Assembly (NCBI GenBank): GCA_039654915.1 | Contig: CM077594.1 | Span: 34,755,001 to 34,819,000 of the forward strand | DNA: 64,000 bases | Source of the DNA: Aquilaria yunnanensis | Taxonomy: Eukaryota; Streptophyta; Magnoliopsida; Malvales; Thymelaeaceae | Direction: 5' to 3' | Shown: piece by piece, positions 34,015 to 46,137 of the stretch | Position numbering within the stretch: the stretch's first letter is position 1 | Layout of the letters: every line of letters begins with the position of its first letter | Notes under the pieces: generated by a model | What the model was told of the DNA's origin: nothing | The model's database searches: none | Seen by the model: only the letters and a program-made list of their open reading frames with translations | Program-made: the position numbers and the translations under genes

Positions 34015-35065
34015 TAATCCACTAGGTAAAGTGAGAACATAAGTCCCTACGGCTAAGGCAGCGACCCTTGCTCCATTTCCAACACGTAGGTCCACTTCAC
34101 CTCGGGCCAATCTTCTACTTCTACTTAGATCCTGCACATTTGCACAAATGTGAGATCCACATCGAGTATCCAATACCCAAGATGAGGAAGTAGAAAAGTT
34201 AGCCTCTATAACAAAAATACCTGAAGTGGAAGTCTTACTTCCCTTTTCCTTAGCAAGTTCTTCAAGATAGAGCTTACAGTTGCGCTTCCAGTGTCCAGGT
34301 TGCTTACAATTGAAGCACTCCCCTTCCTTTGCCACACCACCCTTTGGTTTCAGTGCAGCTGAAGAAGAACTAGCATTGGACTTTCCATTAGCTTTATCCT
34401 TATTCTTGTTGGCTTTTCCTTTTCCCTTGCCCTTTTGAACCATCAAAATGGGCTTAGCCTTGATAAGGTTTTGCTCAACAGTTTTCAACATGTTGAGCAA
34501 TTCAGGGAGGGACTTGTCAAGGTCGTTCATGTTATAGTTCATGATGAACTGACTGTAGCTTTCAGGCAACGATTGCAAGACTAAATCAATAGCCAACTCT
34601 TTCTGAAGAGCAAATCCCAAATTCTCAAGATTCTCAATGTACCCAATCATCCTGAGCACATGAGGACCCACGGGACTTCCCTCAGACATCTTGCACTGAA
34701 ACAATGCCTTAGAGGTCTCAAACCTCTCATGCCTAGCTTGCTCTTGGAAAAGCATTTTGAGATGTTCGATCATATCGAACGCCCCCATGTTCTCATGTTG
34801 CTTCTGAAGCTCAGATTCCATGGTCATAAGCATGAGGAATGCAACATTGAAAGCATCATCAGAATGCCTCTTGTGAGCATCCCTTTCAGCTCTTGGAGCA
34901 GTGGCAGCAGGCTCATTCGGAATGGGCTGCTCTAGGACCTAAGCCTTTCTCTCTTGTTTGAGGACTATCCTCAAGTTTCGGTACCATTTGAGAAAGTTGG
35001 TCCCATTCAGTTTTTCCTTCTCAAGGATCGATCGCAACGAAAGTGTTGATGTGTTTTGTGCCATG
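34015..35065 (-). pseudogene. C1 gag and protease
   Basis: The start is the ATG at 35063-35065 (MAQNTSTLSLRSILEKEKLN), a copia gag N-terminus. A TAG about 42 codons in interrupts it, and the rest is open from 34833 to the T1 insertion. Motifs are LQSLPESYSQFIMNYNMND, a Lys-rich stretch, and the zinc knuckle CFNCKQPGHWKRNC. The protease follows, with SSWVLDTRCGSHICAN, where the catalytic D-T-G has become D-T-R. The gene continues across T1 to 18829. The original frame would run into integrase as one polyprotein, as usual for copia. Confidence 0.9.
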
Positions 35066-36401
35066 GTTATCTACAACAGTAAATATGCAGTGTAAGAGTC
35101 ATGTATTTTAATTCATTTAATAAGGACTTTTATTAAACGATACTCCCACTATTTTCCTCAAAATAATAACCCTCGATATTATTTCGGAACACCTCGACGC
35201 TAAGGTATTCTAGTGGGCCAAGATCTATATTTGACCACAACCTGAGTCAGCTTTGGCTTTTCTCTCAAGTTACAGCTATTTAGGTAGGCGACTCCTTGCC
35301 AATTGCATCTTATGCAACTCTTGGATAGTTGGGTGAACAACACTTGTCCAAGCTCATCTCATGAACTTAAGCCCAACTCTATGCCTCTAAGTCCCTAATC
35401 CTATTAGGATGACTTAGTTAAGTCGAACCCAAAGTTAGCAGTTTGGATATCACTATTATCCCATCGCGCCTTACCAAGATGAACATAGGTGCTTTGCTTT
35501 GGCAAACCCACCTAATGTTGATCAAAGTCTTGACGAGTGCCAACATTTGGAAGGCATCCATTTAATGACTTAATATTTGTTTGAGGGTTTTTTTTTTATC
35601 TCACCAATTTGCTATCTCCGGTTGTTTTATACATGCATCACATATAAATATAAAACATGCATCTCATGCTTACAAGAAATAAACGTGACATGGTTGTAGC
35701 CCAAACTATGTGATATTCTCAAGCCAATGAGAATATCATAAAAGCCTAAGTAAAGAAAAGAGTCTTCACAAGCTCCTTCTCTTCCTTTCTTGGCTGCCCT
35801 TTTGTTGTCACCTCCTTGGACATACCACCTTGGACGATCCCATAATGCACCATTACATCAATAATAGAAACCTCGAGTTACATTCGAGGGGAGTAAGGTG
35901 AGAAGAGAATGTACAATGAGAGTGATAAGAAAAGGCACAACTCGCAGGCCGTATTTACAAGTACAACCAATCAAGGGCTATAACCATGAACCATGCTTCA
36001 AACACCAATCAACATATCATGTCAAATCTTATTCAACAAAGATGCATGCCAATTTTCACGTGTTGATTAACCAGTTTTTATTTATGTGGCGCTTCGCATA
36101 CGGCGGTCCCGCTGGCCGGTTTTGGTGCCCGAACAGGACGAATCCGAACAAACCTAGGGTTTTTGCAACTATAGAAAGAATCCTAATCCATATAGGTATC
36201 TCATACCTATCAATTTCGGGTTAATCTCATTAACCAATTTGCGTCGTTTCTTCATGTATCTCATATGTTCATTACGAATTCCGGTTTCATGCATCATGAA
36301 TCAATCTAATTAATCATGGCCGAAAACCAATCGAACACATAGCATCATGTGATTCAACACTCAATCCCGATTTAGGGTTTTACTAGTAGCTGTGATACCA
36401 C
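35066..36401 (-). other. C1 leader between 5' LTR and gag
   Basis: About 1.3 kb with no coding frame that I can support; the 108-codon plus-strand frame at 35898 resembles nothing and lies antisense. On the minus strand the leader opens with the primer-binding site GTGGTATCACAGC (near 36389-36401), matching the 3' end of initiator tRNA-Met. A run of T is near 35590. Confidence 0.75.
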
Positions 36402-37817
36402 TGTTGGGTTTCAGGAGCCAAACAGCGCAGCAGAATTTAACCGAAACCCTCTAGGATCCAAGTGAAACGGGGTAAACCGGGTGTTCGAAAATTTTGTACG
36501 TAATTTTCGGTTGAGATCTCTCACTCAACTGTAGAGTCGAATCACAAAACCTGAACAGTTGACGTGTTCAGGCTCTCTATGGTATCCACATGAGCCTCTC
36601 GGGATCACCACGCTTCCACCACGTCCCGGCAGATGCGTTTCTCTTGCGGTCGCAGTGCTAGCTTGCGTCCTCTAAGGAATTGCAAGAGAAGAGTGCGGCT
36701 GTCCTTTTGGGTGGCTAGGGCAAGGAGACCTGCGAATTTCTCACTTAAAAGTTGTATTTATAGTGAGACTCAACTTCCAAGCCTAATGGGTTTCAAAGCC
36801 CTAATCCAATTAGGATTTAATTTCGGGCTTAATAATGGCTCAGCTCCTTGGCCCATTATTAATACGAAATTAAAGTGAAACCATAACCCAAATAATTAGC
36901 CCATGCACTCTAATGATCCAAATAGCTCTATGTGTGCGACCCAATAGGCTCTTGCCATGTTGGCAATGATCATAAATCACATTTATGATCATAAGCAATG
37001 AGCGGTGTCTAGCAACACATCATTGCTACCCAAGTGACAAGATTGTCGGTGAATCAACTAAACCTTTATGATCATCACCGATATATGCCATTGTCCCTTT
37101 GTCCAAGATACCAAGACTAAGTACGAGACATGGAATGTGTCACTCTTGTATAACCAAATCTTTGGTTTCTTGATTACTGAGTAGACCAACTTAAACTGAT
37201 GACATTGATATCATATATCAACTCATCGGAGCATGGCCATGCATTTTCTAAGTCTCACTCTATCAAGGGGCCCAAAGATATCACTCCCGTTACATAGGAG
37301 GGACAAATCTCATCTTGATCATACAAATCCCTCCGCATGATATGTGACTTACCCAATGACCTCCTTCAAGTTCACTCAGTTACGAGCAACAAAGGAAAGT
37401 ATCAAAGTATGTGACTCACATGTAGGGAACCTTGATGATCTTAGGTCGAAGGACTACATATACCATGATCACTATGAGAATCACTTATGACACTCATATA
37501 ACGATCCATGAAGTGTTCTCATGGTGGGTCGGTCCAGTACACAAGTTCTCCAACTTGTACCCATATGTAGACTACATATCTCATATTAGTCTCCACATAT
37601 GCTAGTCATTATGTATTATTGCAACCCGCTCCACAATAATACTAGACTAGGGACGTTTAAGAATATCATTATTCTAGGGTTACAATTATGTTTATTACGT
37701 TACGCAGAAACAAAACAACAAACAAAATTGCTGGATTAATGCCTCAATAAAATATCATGACTCAATGTGCAAAAATACAATCATCTCATGATTGGCATTT
37801 TGGGCACAACACTAACA
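36402..37817 (-). repeat. C1 5' LTR
   Basis: 1416 bp, the mate of 14512-15926, ending ACACTAACA at 37817. Minus-strand TATAAATA is at 36755-36762. The right flank resumes LTR-A at a point about 1.6 kb away from where the left flank stops. Confidence 0.95.
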
Positions 37818-37905
37818 GGTGATCATGCCTTTTACCCCCCACGCTTCAATCACTATGGTGAAAATTACTCAGTATCATGGTTTTTAGACATTATGACACA
37901 CTTGT
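37818..37905 (-). repeat. Piece 2 of the second LTR-A copy
   Basis: It matches about 14056-14145 (GATCATGCCTTTTACCCC, GGTTTTTAG, CATTATGACACACTTGT). It ends with CTTGT, the left target duplication of T2. Confidence 0.85.
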
Positions 37906-38655
37906 TGATAGCCGAAGGGATATCGCCTCTATCTGACCCGAACTCGGAGCGTCAGGAAACGTAAGGAAGCTATTAGGCCCGCCGAGGTACTAAACAGATC
38001 ACCTTCGGAAATGGAGAATCAGCTATTGCAAGCCGAAGAGGATCTTCCCGAAGGCGGAACCCTGAATCAGGGAACTCCCCGAACTGCGGTCATATTTCCC
38101 GAAGGGGCATCGTCCGTACCGGAGGATGACCTCGGCCAGGGACCTCAGGAGTACTGTATGAGCATTTAAGGAGCCTCTGACATGCCGCCCACAGACGCTA
38201 CATGTCACCTCAAATGGCTATTTGACACGCCAACGCCATCCAGGTCTTGTCACGATCTATCTCGGTTCGTGACTCAAGGAACCTGCCACCGGCTACTTGT
38301 CCCCTACGCCCAGAAATTCAGAGAACATCCGACCGAACACGTGTCACGATCTGAACGAGCTAGACATTCCTATAAATACCAGGAAACAAACCCTGGCAAA
38401 AGGTTGGACTCCTCCCCATTGAGAAAACACAGGCAAGCCCACTAAAAACTCTAGTGCTTCCCTCTTACCTTCTCAGGAAACTGACTTGGGCGTCGGAGGC
38501 TCCTCCCCGAAAAAGCACCCCGAGGACCTCCTAACCCCCTTTTCTGAGCTTTGCAGGCACTTTCCCCTGGGAAACTCCAGTACCAGACGCTCTCCTCCAC
38601 AAGAAGTCCTCCCGGAAGTCACCATGCCTTCCAGTAAATATGTCCCCGGACATCA
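37906..38655 (+). repeat. T2 5' LTR
   Basis: TGATAGCCGAAGGG to CCCCGGACATCA. TATAAATA at 38371-38378 after the CACGTGTCACGATCTGAACG-type element. An ATG at 38624 opens the gag frame 32 bp before the LTR end, exactly as in T1. The primer-binding site TTTGGCACCGTCTGTGGGAA follows. Confidence 0.93.
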
Positions 38656-38827
38656 TTTGGCACCGTCTGTGGGAAACCATCCTCGGGTTGCCGTCGTTGA
38701 GACTCGGCGTTCTAAGGACAAGGGACTCCCGAGGTCCCCGTCCGCGCCTGAAGTCCAACTGGCCACTGAGCAAGCCCCCCCAGGGACTTCCATGCCTGAG
38801 GAAGAGCGCCCTCTGGTCATAACCATG
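38624..38827 (+). pseudogene. T2 gag, N-terminal piece
   Basis: The frame starts in the LTR (MPSSKYVPGHHLAPSVG), reads through the primer-binding site and continues with VETRRSKDKGLPRSPSAPE, closely like T1. It breaks off at PLVITM, where the copia LTR S3 inserted; its target duplication CCATG includes the second gag ATG. It resumes at 49678. Confidence 0.85.
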
Positions 38828-39116
38828 TGTTAGTGTTGTGCCCAAAAAAAGCCAATCATGAGATGATTGTATTTTTGCACATTGAGTCATGATATTTTAT
38901 TGAGGTATTAATCCAGCAATTTTGTTTGTTGTTTTGTTTCTGCGTAATGTAATAAACATAATTGTAACCCTAGAATAATGATATTCTTAAACGTCCCTAG
39001 TCTAGTATTATTGTGGAGCGGATTGCAATAATACATAATGACTAGCATATGTGGAGACTAATATGAGATATGTAGTCTACATATGGGTACAAGTTGGAGA
39101 ACTTGTGTACTCGACT

Positions 39117-41514
39117 TGACACGATCCCCCGTGCCCCTGCCCGGGAAACCCTGTGAGCGTATGTCTCACGGTGGATTGTAATTGGCTAGCTGAGTATGTG
39201 TGCGGATTAAATCCGATGCTACTAGTTGATTAACCTAAAAATGCAATGTGTATGCTCTTATGCTTTGACTTGGTTTATTAAAACCATAAAAGATTAAAAC
39301 AAGAACTCGGCCGAGTAATTTCTGCACAAATATATACAAACTGCCAAAGCATATCAAAATCAACAATTTGCGTGGTTAACTACACATAAACAACTCGTGA
39401 AAGCATTCATACAATGAAGTAACTAATGCTCTCACCCAAGAACAATCCTGAGTCAAGGACTCTTTATAACATAGATTATGGAGGCAAAAGAAAGTGCTGT
39501 ATCTAAATACAAGACTTTGCTGAGATCTCTTTACCCTAGCTCCCACTTTGGACACCTGTCCCAGTAGTGAGTCTCACAAGTCCTCTGCCAAGTGCCACTC
39601 GGCTCTGCAGCCAAAGGAAGAAACTAGTTAGTACTGCAACCTGACCAACAAACCAACTGAGCACTTAGGCAAACTAGAAAATCAAGGTTTCTCAACTACC
39701 TTACCTTTACACACCAAAAAGGTACTACCGTGATAATCCTCAGCGATTATCCGGTCTAGCTACTCCAGGCTCTGCATAACAAATAGGGAGTGAGAATTCA
39801 ATAATTCTCAGTAAGGGGTCTTCCAAGTACCTGCAAGAAAAACCTAGGACTCTGGCTACGAGCTCACACAGCATGAGGGTACTAGTATATATGCATATAA
39901 CCAGGTCCGTAGACCTCTCCTCAAGTAGTCCTCCTTACCAGGCCAAGCGCAACCACTTAGCAACCTGGCACTCGGCCCAAGGGCGAACCTTAGCAAGCCA
40001 CAAACAATCATAAGACCTCTCACCTAGTTGTTATGCAGGGGAATTATGGTGGGACTTTGTAGACTAGGCCGCAGGGCCTCGTTGATGTAGACTAGATCAA
40101 TAAGGTTTCACCTCGCGGCCTCATGGCTACGGCACGGCTAGGTCGACGAGGGTTCTAAACCTCTCACCTGAACTAGTGGTAGCTAATTATGTTCAAATGC
40201 AACATAGTTTCCTTAAAAACTTGCCTCCACTTCGAGTTAATATAAATCTAAAACTGGGAAAATTTAAGTGTTTTGAAAACATTGAGGTGATCATACTCCC
40301 TCTTAGCTTCAAGTGGAATCTTGAATCACCTCAATCGGACACCCGAGCGAAAAGTTATGCTGAAAACAAAATTGGGTGTCGGATGCTGTCTTGGCGACGC
40401 GTCGCCACAGTTGTCGACGTTCTGAGACAGTTTCATTGGATTGGCGACACGTCGCTAGTTTCGACCTGAAATTGGCGTCTCCAATCTGCAGAAATGCAAA
40501 ATTGGCACGTTTTACTGCTATGAACTTTGGCAACCAATTACACATATCAAATATGCATAGAAAGCTACCAAATTTCATACCCACAAAGTACATGTTGCAA
40601 GGAACATAACCAACTGTCAAAAGCTAAGCTATGATGTATCGTAACATCAAACAATTCCTCTCAATCCCGCTAGTCCACCATAATTCACCAAAATGTTTCC
40701 TTAATGCCTTAGCTAAAACCAGTCGAATTTCTGAAGCAAATCCAAGCTAATGGCATTCCATGAACTTAAAAACACAACTCCCTTACCTTAACTCCAAGAA
40801 CCAAGCAAGAATCAAGCTCCTCCTCCCTCAAACAGGCTCCCAAAGTTCTACACAATTCCAAACCAAAAACAAAGCTCTAAACATCAAATTCTTGCCTCCT
40901 AACCAAAACCCAAGCTTCCAATCAACCAAATACCAAGAATACAATCAAGAACACAACTCTTACCTCGTTCAAAAACAGGGGATGGAGAAAAACGCCTCTC
41001 CAAGCCTCAAAAACATAAATTCAAGGTTGAAGATGCATCCTCCAAGCTTATATACCCTTAATTGCACATCTTGACACCAAGATCACTTGATTCCAAGTTC
41101 AATTTGAGAGAGAAATGAGTGAGGGAAGCTTAAGAACGTGTTAATGGCAGCTTCTCCTCCTCTTTCCCTTCTTAAACCCTCACTTAACACCAAGATCACC
41201 AAGGTTTCAAGTTAAGTGGAATTAGGTCCCCCATCTTTGTAACTTAACAGTTCTTGATTCAATTCTTGTCTATTTGTCAAGTTTGAGTTATAGTTAAGAG
41301 TTAAGTTCTAAAAATTCATTTTAAAACACTCGGGACTCGTCTCGGCTACTCAAGGTGCAAAATTACCATTTTGCCCCTGAACTTAGTTCAGAGCTTTTTT
41401 CTTGTCGGAACTTAGTGAACTTCGGTAAACTCCTTTATTCTTGCTAAGTAAACTTAAATTAAACTTCTAAACTTAATTCAAAACTCTTTACCTTCCTCAA
41501 GAAGGGTCATAACA
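39117..41514 (-). repeat. G1 3' LTR
   Basis: TGTTATGACCCTTCTTG (minus strand, at 41514) to GATCGTGTCA. CpG palindromes GGCGACGCGTCGCC at 40393-40406 and a weaker one at 40443-40456. Polypyrimidine-TTGCAG/GTA motif at 39831. There is no gene inside; short frames such as 40176-40469 and 40760-41074 also occur in the other LTR and look non-coding. Confidence 0.95.
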
Positions 41515-42959
41515 TTCTCCCCTCCTTCTGGAATTTGGTCCCCCAAATTCCGCTGTAACTCTGGAAAAACACTTGGATACCTTTTCAGCATATCCTGCTC
41601 CGTCTCCCAGGTAGCTTCTTCCTCACTATGGTTAGACCAAAGGATCTTAACCATCGGAATCCACTTAGTCCGCAGTTTCTTGACTTGCCTATCCAATATC
41701 TGAATTGGTTTCTCCTCGTAGGTCAAGTCCTCCTGAATAGGTATTACTGAAGGATTTACTACCTGTCCCGGTTCCACTGTGCACTTCCTGAGTAGACTAA
41801 CGTGAAATACGTTATGCACCTGAGATAAGTTAGGTGGTAATGCCAACTGATAAGCAACTTTTCTGACTTTTTCCAACACTTCATAAGGTCCAATAAACCT
41901 AGGAGCTAACTTGCCCCTCTGCCCAAAACGACTAACTCCTTTCATGGGTGACACTTTCAAAAGCACCTTATCTCCAACTTCAAAACTTAAATCTCTTCTC
42001 CTCAAGTTAGCATACTTGGTCTGCCTGTCATTGGCTGTCTTGATCCGCTGCTGGATCAACTTAATCTTAGCTGTAGTGTCAGCTATGATTTCAGGTCCAA
42101 TGACTACTCTGTCTGCTGGATCTGCCCAACAATGAGGTGTCATACACCGTCTCCCATACAAAGCTTCATAGGGCGCCATTCCAATAACAGATTGATGACT
42201 GTTATTATAAGCAAATTTGATCAGTGGTAAATGCTGATCCCAATCACCTCTGAAGTCAATGACACACATGCGTAACATGTCCTCCAAAGTCTGAATCACC
42301 CTCTCGGATTGCCCGTCAGTCTGTGGATGAAAAGCAGTACTGAGGCTAACTTTACTACCCAATGCTTCTTGGAAAGCATTCCAGAACCGTGATGTAAATC
42401 ATGGATCTCTGTCTGATATGATCTGGTCTAGTATCCCATGGAGTCTCACAATCTCCCTGAGATACAACTGAGCCAACTTCTCCAATGTGTAGGTGACTCT
42501 GATCGGTATAAAGTGTTCCGACTTCGTCAATCTATCGACCACCACCCAAATAGCATCATGCTGACTCCGGGTGGCTGGTAGCCCCACTAGGAAATCCATA
42601 GTAACGGATCCCCACTTCCTCACGGGCAGAGATAGACTCTGTAGTGTGCCTACTGGTTTCTGATGTTCAGCTTTCACCACCTGACATGTCAAACACTTTG
42701 CCACATGTCCTCGTACATCTCTCTTCAATCTTGGCCACCAAAAATGTGTCTTCAGATCTTGATACATCTTACTAACACCAGGGTGGATACTCAAAGTACT
42801 ACTATGTGCCTCCTGTAGGACTTGCTGCCTAAGTCCCTCAACATTCGGTACATAGAGTCGATCACCGTAGTGCAGTATTCCATCTTTGTATCTGAACTCC
42901 TTCTTCAAAGCACCAGACTTAGCTTCACCTGAAATCTTCTTCAATAGTGGATCTTTCAT
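41478..42959 (-). pseudogene. G1 integrase with chromodomain, one stop
   Basis: The frame 42399-42959 has the HHCC finger (SIHPGVSKMYQDLKTHFWWP, KCLTCQVVK) and the core start TMDFLVGLPATRSQHDAIW. It stops at a TGA around 42397-42399 within SDRDP*FTSRFW, best explained as CGA to TGA. The frame 41478-42362 goes on with HPQTDGQSERVIQ (catalytic Glu), MAPYEALYGRRC, KLAPRFIGPYEVLEKVR and the chromodomain VKILWSNHSEEEATWETEQ. Apart from the stop it looks complete. It ends past the polypurine tract, inside the LTR. Confidence 0.93.
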
Positions 42960-44296
42960 CTAAGCTTCTCTGAGTCTGGCTAACCAAGCCGACTGAACTT
43001 CCAAAATGTAGACTAGGGATTTTTCTTGACTTTGCCATAATTCATGCAAAGCTAAGAAACAATCTCTCAACACTCCTTCAGAGGAGTCTGTAACCTGATC
43101 CTTAGACAATATCACTCCTGTGTACTTCCGGCTCAAAGCATCTGCTACCACATTTCCTTTACCAGCACAATACTCGATTGAGCAATCATAATCCTTGATG
43201 TACTCAATCCAATGCCGCTGTCTCATGTTCAGATCCTTCTGGGTAAATAAATATTTCAAACTCTTGTGATCAGTGAAGATTCTGAATGACCTTCCCATCA
43301 AATAATGCCTCCACAACTTCAGTGAAAAAATTACTGCTGCATGCTCAAGATCATGAACAGGATAGTTCAACTCATTAGGCCTCAACTGTCTCGAACCATA
43401 AGCAATCACCTGACTGTCCTGCATCAGCACACATCCCAAACCTGAACCTGATGCATCAGTATAAACTGCAAAAGCTCTGTCTGGATCTGGCAAGACAAGT
43501 ATAGGTGCACTAGTCAACTTTTCCTTCAATTTCATGTAAGCTTCTTCACACTTCGGTGTCCACTCAAACTTCTGAGCCTTCCTGGTCAATGCTGTTAACG
43601 GTGTAGCTATCACAGAGAATTTCTCTATGAAGCGTCTGTAGTAGCCTGCTAAACCCAAGAAACTCCTGACCTCTGTAACTGTAGTCGGTCTCTTCCAATC
43701 AACTACTGAACTTTTTCAGGATCAACTGACAAACCCTGAGCACTGATGATATGCCCCAAAAACTGAATCCTCTCGGACCAAAACTCACACTTAGACAATT
43801 TTGCATAGTACTGATTATTCTTCAGCACTTGCAAAACTGTTCTAAGGTGCTCCTCATGCTCTGCTGTAGACTGTGAATAAACCAGAATATCATCGATGAA
43901 GACCTCAACAAACTGATCTAGAAATGGATTAAAGATCCGATTCATAGCTTCCATAAACACTGCTGGAGCATTAGTCACACCGAAAGGCATAACCGTATAC
44001 TCATAATGCCCGTACCTTGTCCTGAAGGCAGTCTTCGGAATGTCTTCCTCCTTAACACTGATCTGAAAATACCCAGACCGAAGATCAATCATGGAAAACA
44101 CTCTCGCTCCTCTGAGTCTGTCAAACAAATCATCAATTCTAGGAAGTGGATACTTATTCTTAACTGTCACTGCATTCAACTTCCTGTAATCGATGCACAA
44201 CCTGAAAGTTCCATCCTTCTTCTTCACAAATAACACTGGAGCTCCCCATGGTGATACACTTGGCCTTATAAAGCCCTTCCTTAGCAGTTCCTCCAA
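42960..44296 (-). pseudogene. G1 reverse transcriptase and RNase H
   Basis: RT (43703-44296) is open for 197 codons: [53 protein letters not shown], active site [10 protein letters not shown] and [20 protein letters not shown] shift at about 43660-43702 separates it from 42960-43658 (RT thumb, [14 protein letters not shown], then RNase H with [41 protein letters not shown] and [12 protein letters not shown]). RNase H acidic residues D, E, D, D are all kept. One frameshift is the main defect. Confidence 0.93.
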
Positions 44297-44800
44297 CTAC
44301 TTCTTCAATTCATCCATCTCAGGAGCTGACATCCTGTAAGGTGGTACTGAAATAGGCTCAACCCCTGGTTGCAGATGGATAGCAAACTCAGTATCCCTCC
44401 TAGGTGGTAACCCAGGTAACTCCACTGGAAACACCTCAGGGAACTGATTAGCTACAGGAATTCTCCCCAATTCCTCCTCTATAGCTACACCATTCAACGA
44501 ATAATACTTTTCTTCACCAACTACAGGGATGGTATCTATAAGTCTAAGGTGTAAACTCTTAGCACTAGATGCCAACCCTCCTGTGTAAGTCACTCTAGCT
44601 CCTTGAGCATCAGTGATGTCAATTGAGTGATTCGCACAGTTAATTTGTGCTTTATGCTTACTCAACCAGTCCATTCCCAACACTAGATCATAAGATCTCA
44701 GTTCAATCACCCATAACTCACAACAAAAGCCATGATCACCTAACTGCAAAGGGTTCTCTGGCCATTTGACTCGTCAGGGCAAAAACCCTCGGCTCTACTG
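44297..44800 (-). pseudogene. G1 protease remnant lacking the active site
   Basis: The 44297-44749 frame has the second half of a gypsy protease (SYDLVLGMDWLSKHKAQINC) and the linker to RT (FPEVFPVELPGLPPRRDTEF). Immediately upstream on the minus strand, at about 44750-44790, the text jumps from RVFALTSQMARE-like linker to NPLQLGDHGF. The segment that should hold D-S/T-G is absent, so it cannot be an active protease. Confidence 0.8.
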
Positions 44801-46007
44801 CTGCTGCGGATACACCAAGCCGATTCCCAATGGCAAGCGGTACTGGGGGTAAGGTCCGAGGCAGTCCTGTCATCGATCAAACTCTTGGGCAATCCCTCGC
44901 CCAATGCCCTCTCTGGCCACAGATATTACAGGTATCTGTACCTAGTGTACATGGTCTGCCACCATGAAACCGTCTGCACCTTGGACATAAACCTGTCCTC
45001 CTCCTCTTAAATGGATCCTGGTTCCCCACCATCGGTCACTTCCCAGCACTTTTTCCCAAGTTGGATGGTCCAGCTTCCACCTTTTTCATAGGTGCTCTGG
45101 AATCCTCAAATTCCCTCTATAGGGCCAATGCCTTCTGAACCACTTGGTGATAGCTTCTGATATCAACGGTCGCCATATACCTCCTGAATAAAGGTTTCAA
45201 ACCTTGGGAAAACTTCTTAGCTTTCAACTCATCATTACCCAACATGTACGGAGCATACCGGATAAGTGAATTGTAGCGCTGCTCATACTCCTGTACTGAC
45301 ATCTCCCCCTGAGTCAGATTCTCAAACTGGATCCTCCTCTGATCCTGTGCAGCTTCACTGATATACTCCTGTCTGAACTTCTTCTCGAAGTCTGTCCACT
45401 TGAGCACCTTTTACTTGTGCTCTGGACGGGTACCATTACTCTCCCTCAATAACTCCATCACGTCATCCCACCAAAGATTGGCTCTCCCTCTCAGAAAGAA
45501 TGGTACCAAAACCATCCTCTGCTATGACTCATAACCACCACAAGTGAAGAGTCTATTCATAACAGACAACTAGTCCCCTGTTCTGTCAGGATCTCCTGTC
45601 CCGTCGAAGCTAGGTGGATCAACTGTCTTGAATTTCTCTAATAATATCATCTGATGTGGAGTATCTCCCCTCCTTGGAGCCTCCATCATCTCTGGTTCCT
45701 CAACCTCCTCATGAACTTGATTTCTGCGTTCATGAGCTCTAGGCACTTGCTGTGGCTCAGCATGCCTTTCCTGCTCCTGTTGTAGTTCATCCTCCTCCTG
45801 GACAGCACCTCTGTCCTCATAATCCCTGAACATCTCTGTCACAAGAGTGTTCATGCCCTGTGCCACCTGAGCCATAGTCTTAGTCAACCCCTGTAGCACC
45901 CTGGATATCTCATCCAGCCTCACCACAACTGGGTCACTAGAACCCTCACCAGGTTCTCTAGTTCCCCTTGAAGCTCCGGATCTAGTGTCAACCATGGTAA
46001 CCTGCAA
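44801..46007 (-). pseudogene. G1 gag, many stops
   Basis: The start is near 46007, or at MVDTRSGASRG a few codons later. 45570-46007 holds the acidic, Gln-rich N-terminus (EEDELQQEQERHAEPQQ) leading to FKTVDPPSFDGTGDPD. 45117-45407 has the capsid-domain end LKWTDFEKKFRQEYIS and QEYEQRYNSLIRYAP. The zinc knuckle C-N-I-C-G-Q-R-G-H-W-A-R-D-C lies at 44889-44930. At least four in-frame stops break the protein. An intact Gag would form the virus-like particle. Confidence 0.88.
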
Positions 46008-46137
46008 CCACAGCCAGACGACAGTCCCCAGATGTTGGTCAGTACTAACTTCCTAGCACTTGGACTTTCTAAAGTAGATCTCAGTCTAAGTCTCCAATAT
46101 CTATGAAATAAACCCTTAGCTCTGATACCAAAAACAC

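Larger units (their letters stand above)
14512..37817 (-). mobile_element. C1: Ty1/copia element, split by Tat element T1
   Basis: Two LTRs of 1415 and 1416 bp (14512-15926 and 36402-37817) enclose gag, protease, integrase, RT and RNase H in the copia order on the minus strand. The primer-binding site GTGGTATCACAGC lies next to the 5' LTR and a polypurine stretch AAGTGGGAGAT next to the 3' LTR. Without T1 the internal region is about 5.3 kb, normal for copia. The RT and gag types suggest the Angela/Tork side of plant copia, but I am not sure of the lineage. The flanks CATTA and GGTGA do not match: the flanking LTR-A is missing about 1.6 kb at this junction. Confidence 0.93.

Noticed and set aside
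35898..36224. 108-codon plus-strand frame in the C1 leader as a gene
   Set aside because: It is antisense in a non-coding leader, has no recognisable motif, and has no second copy in the window to test conservation.
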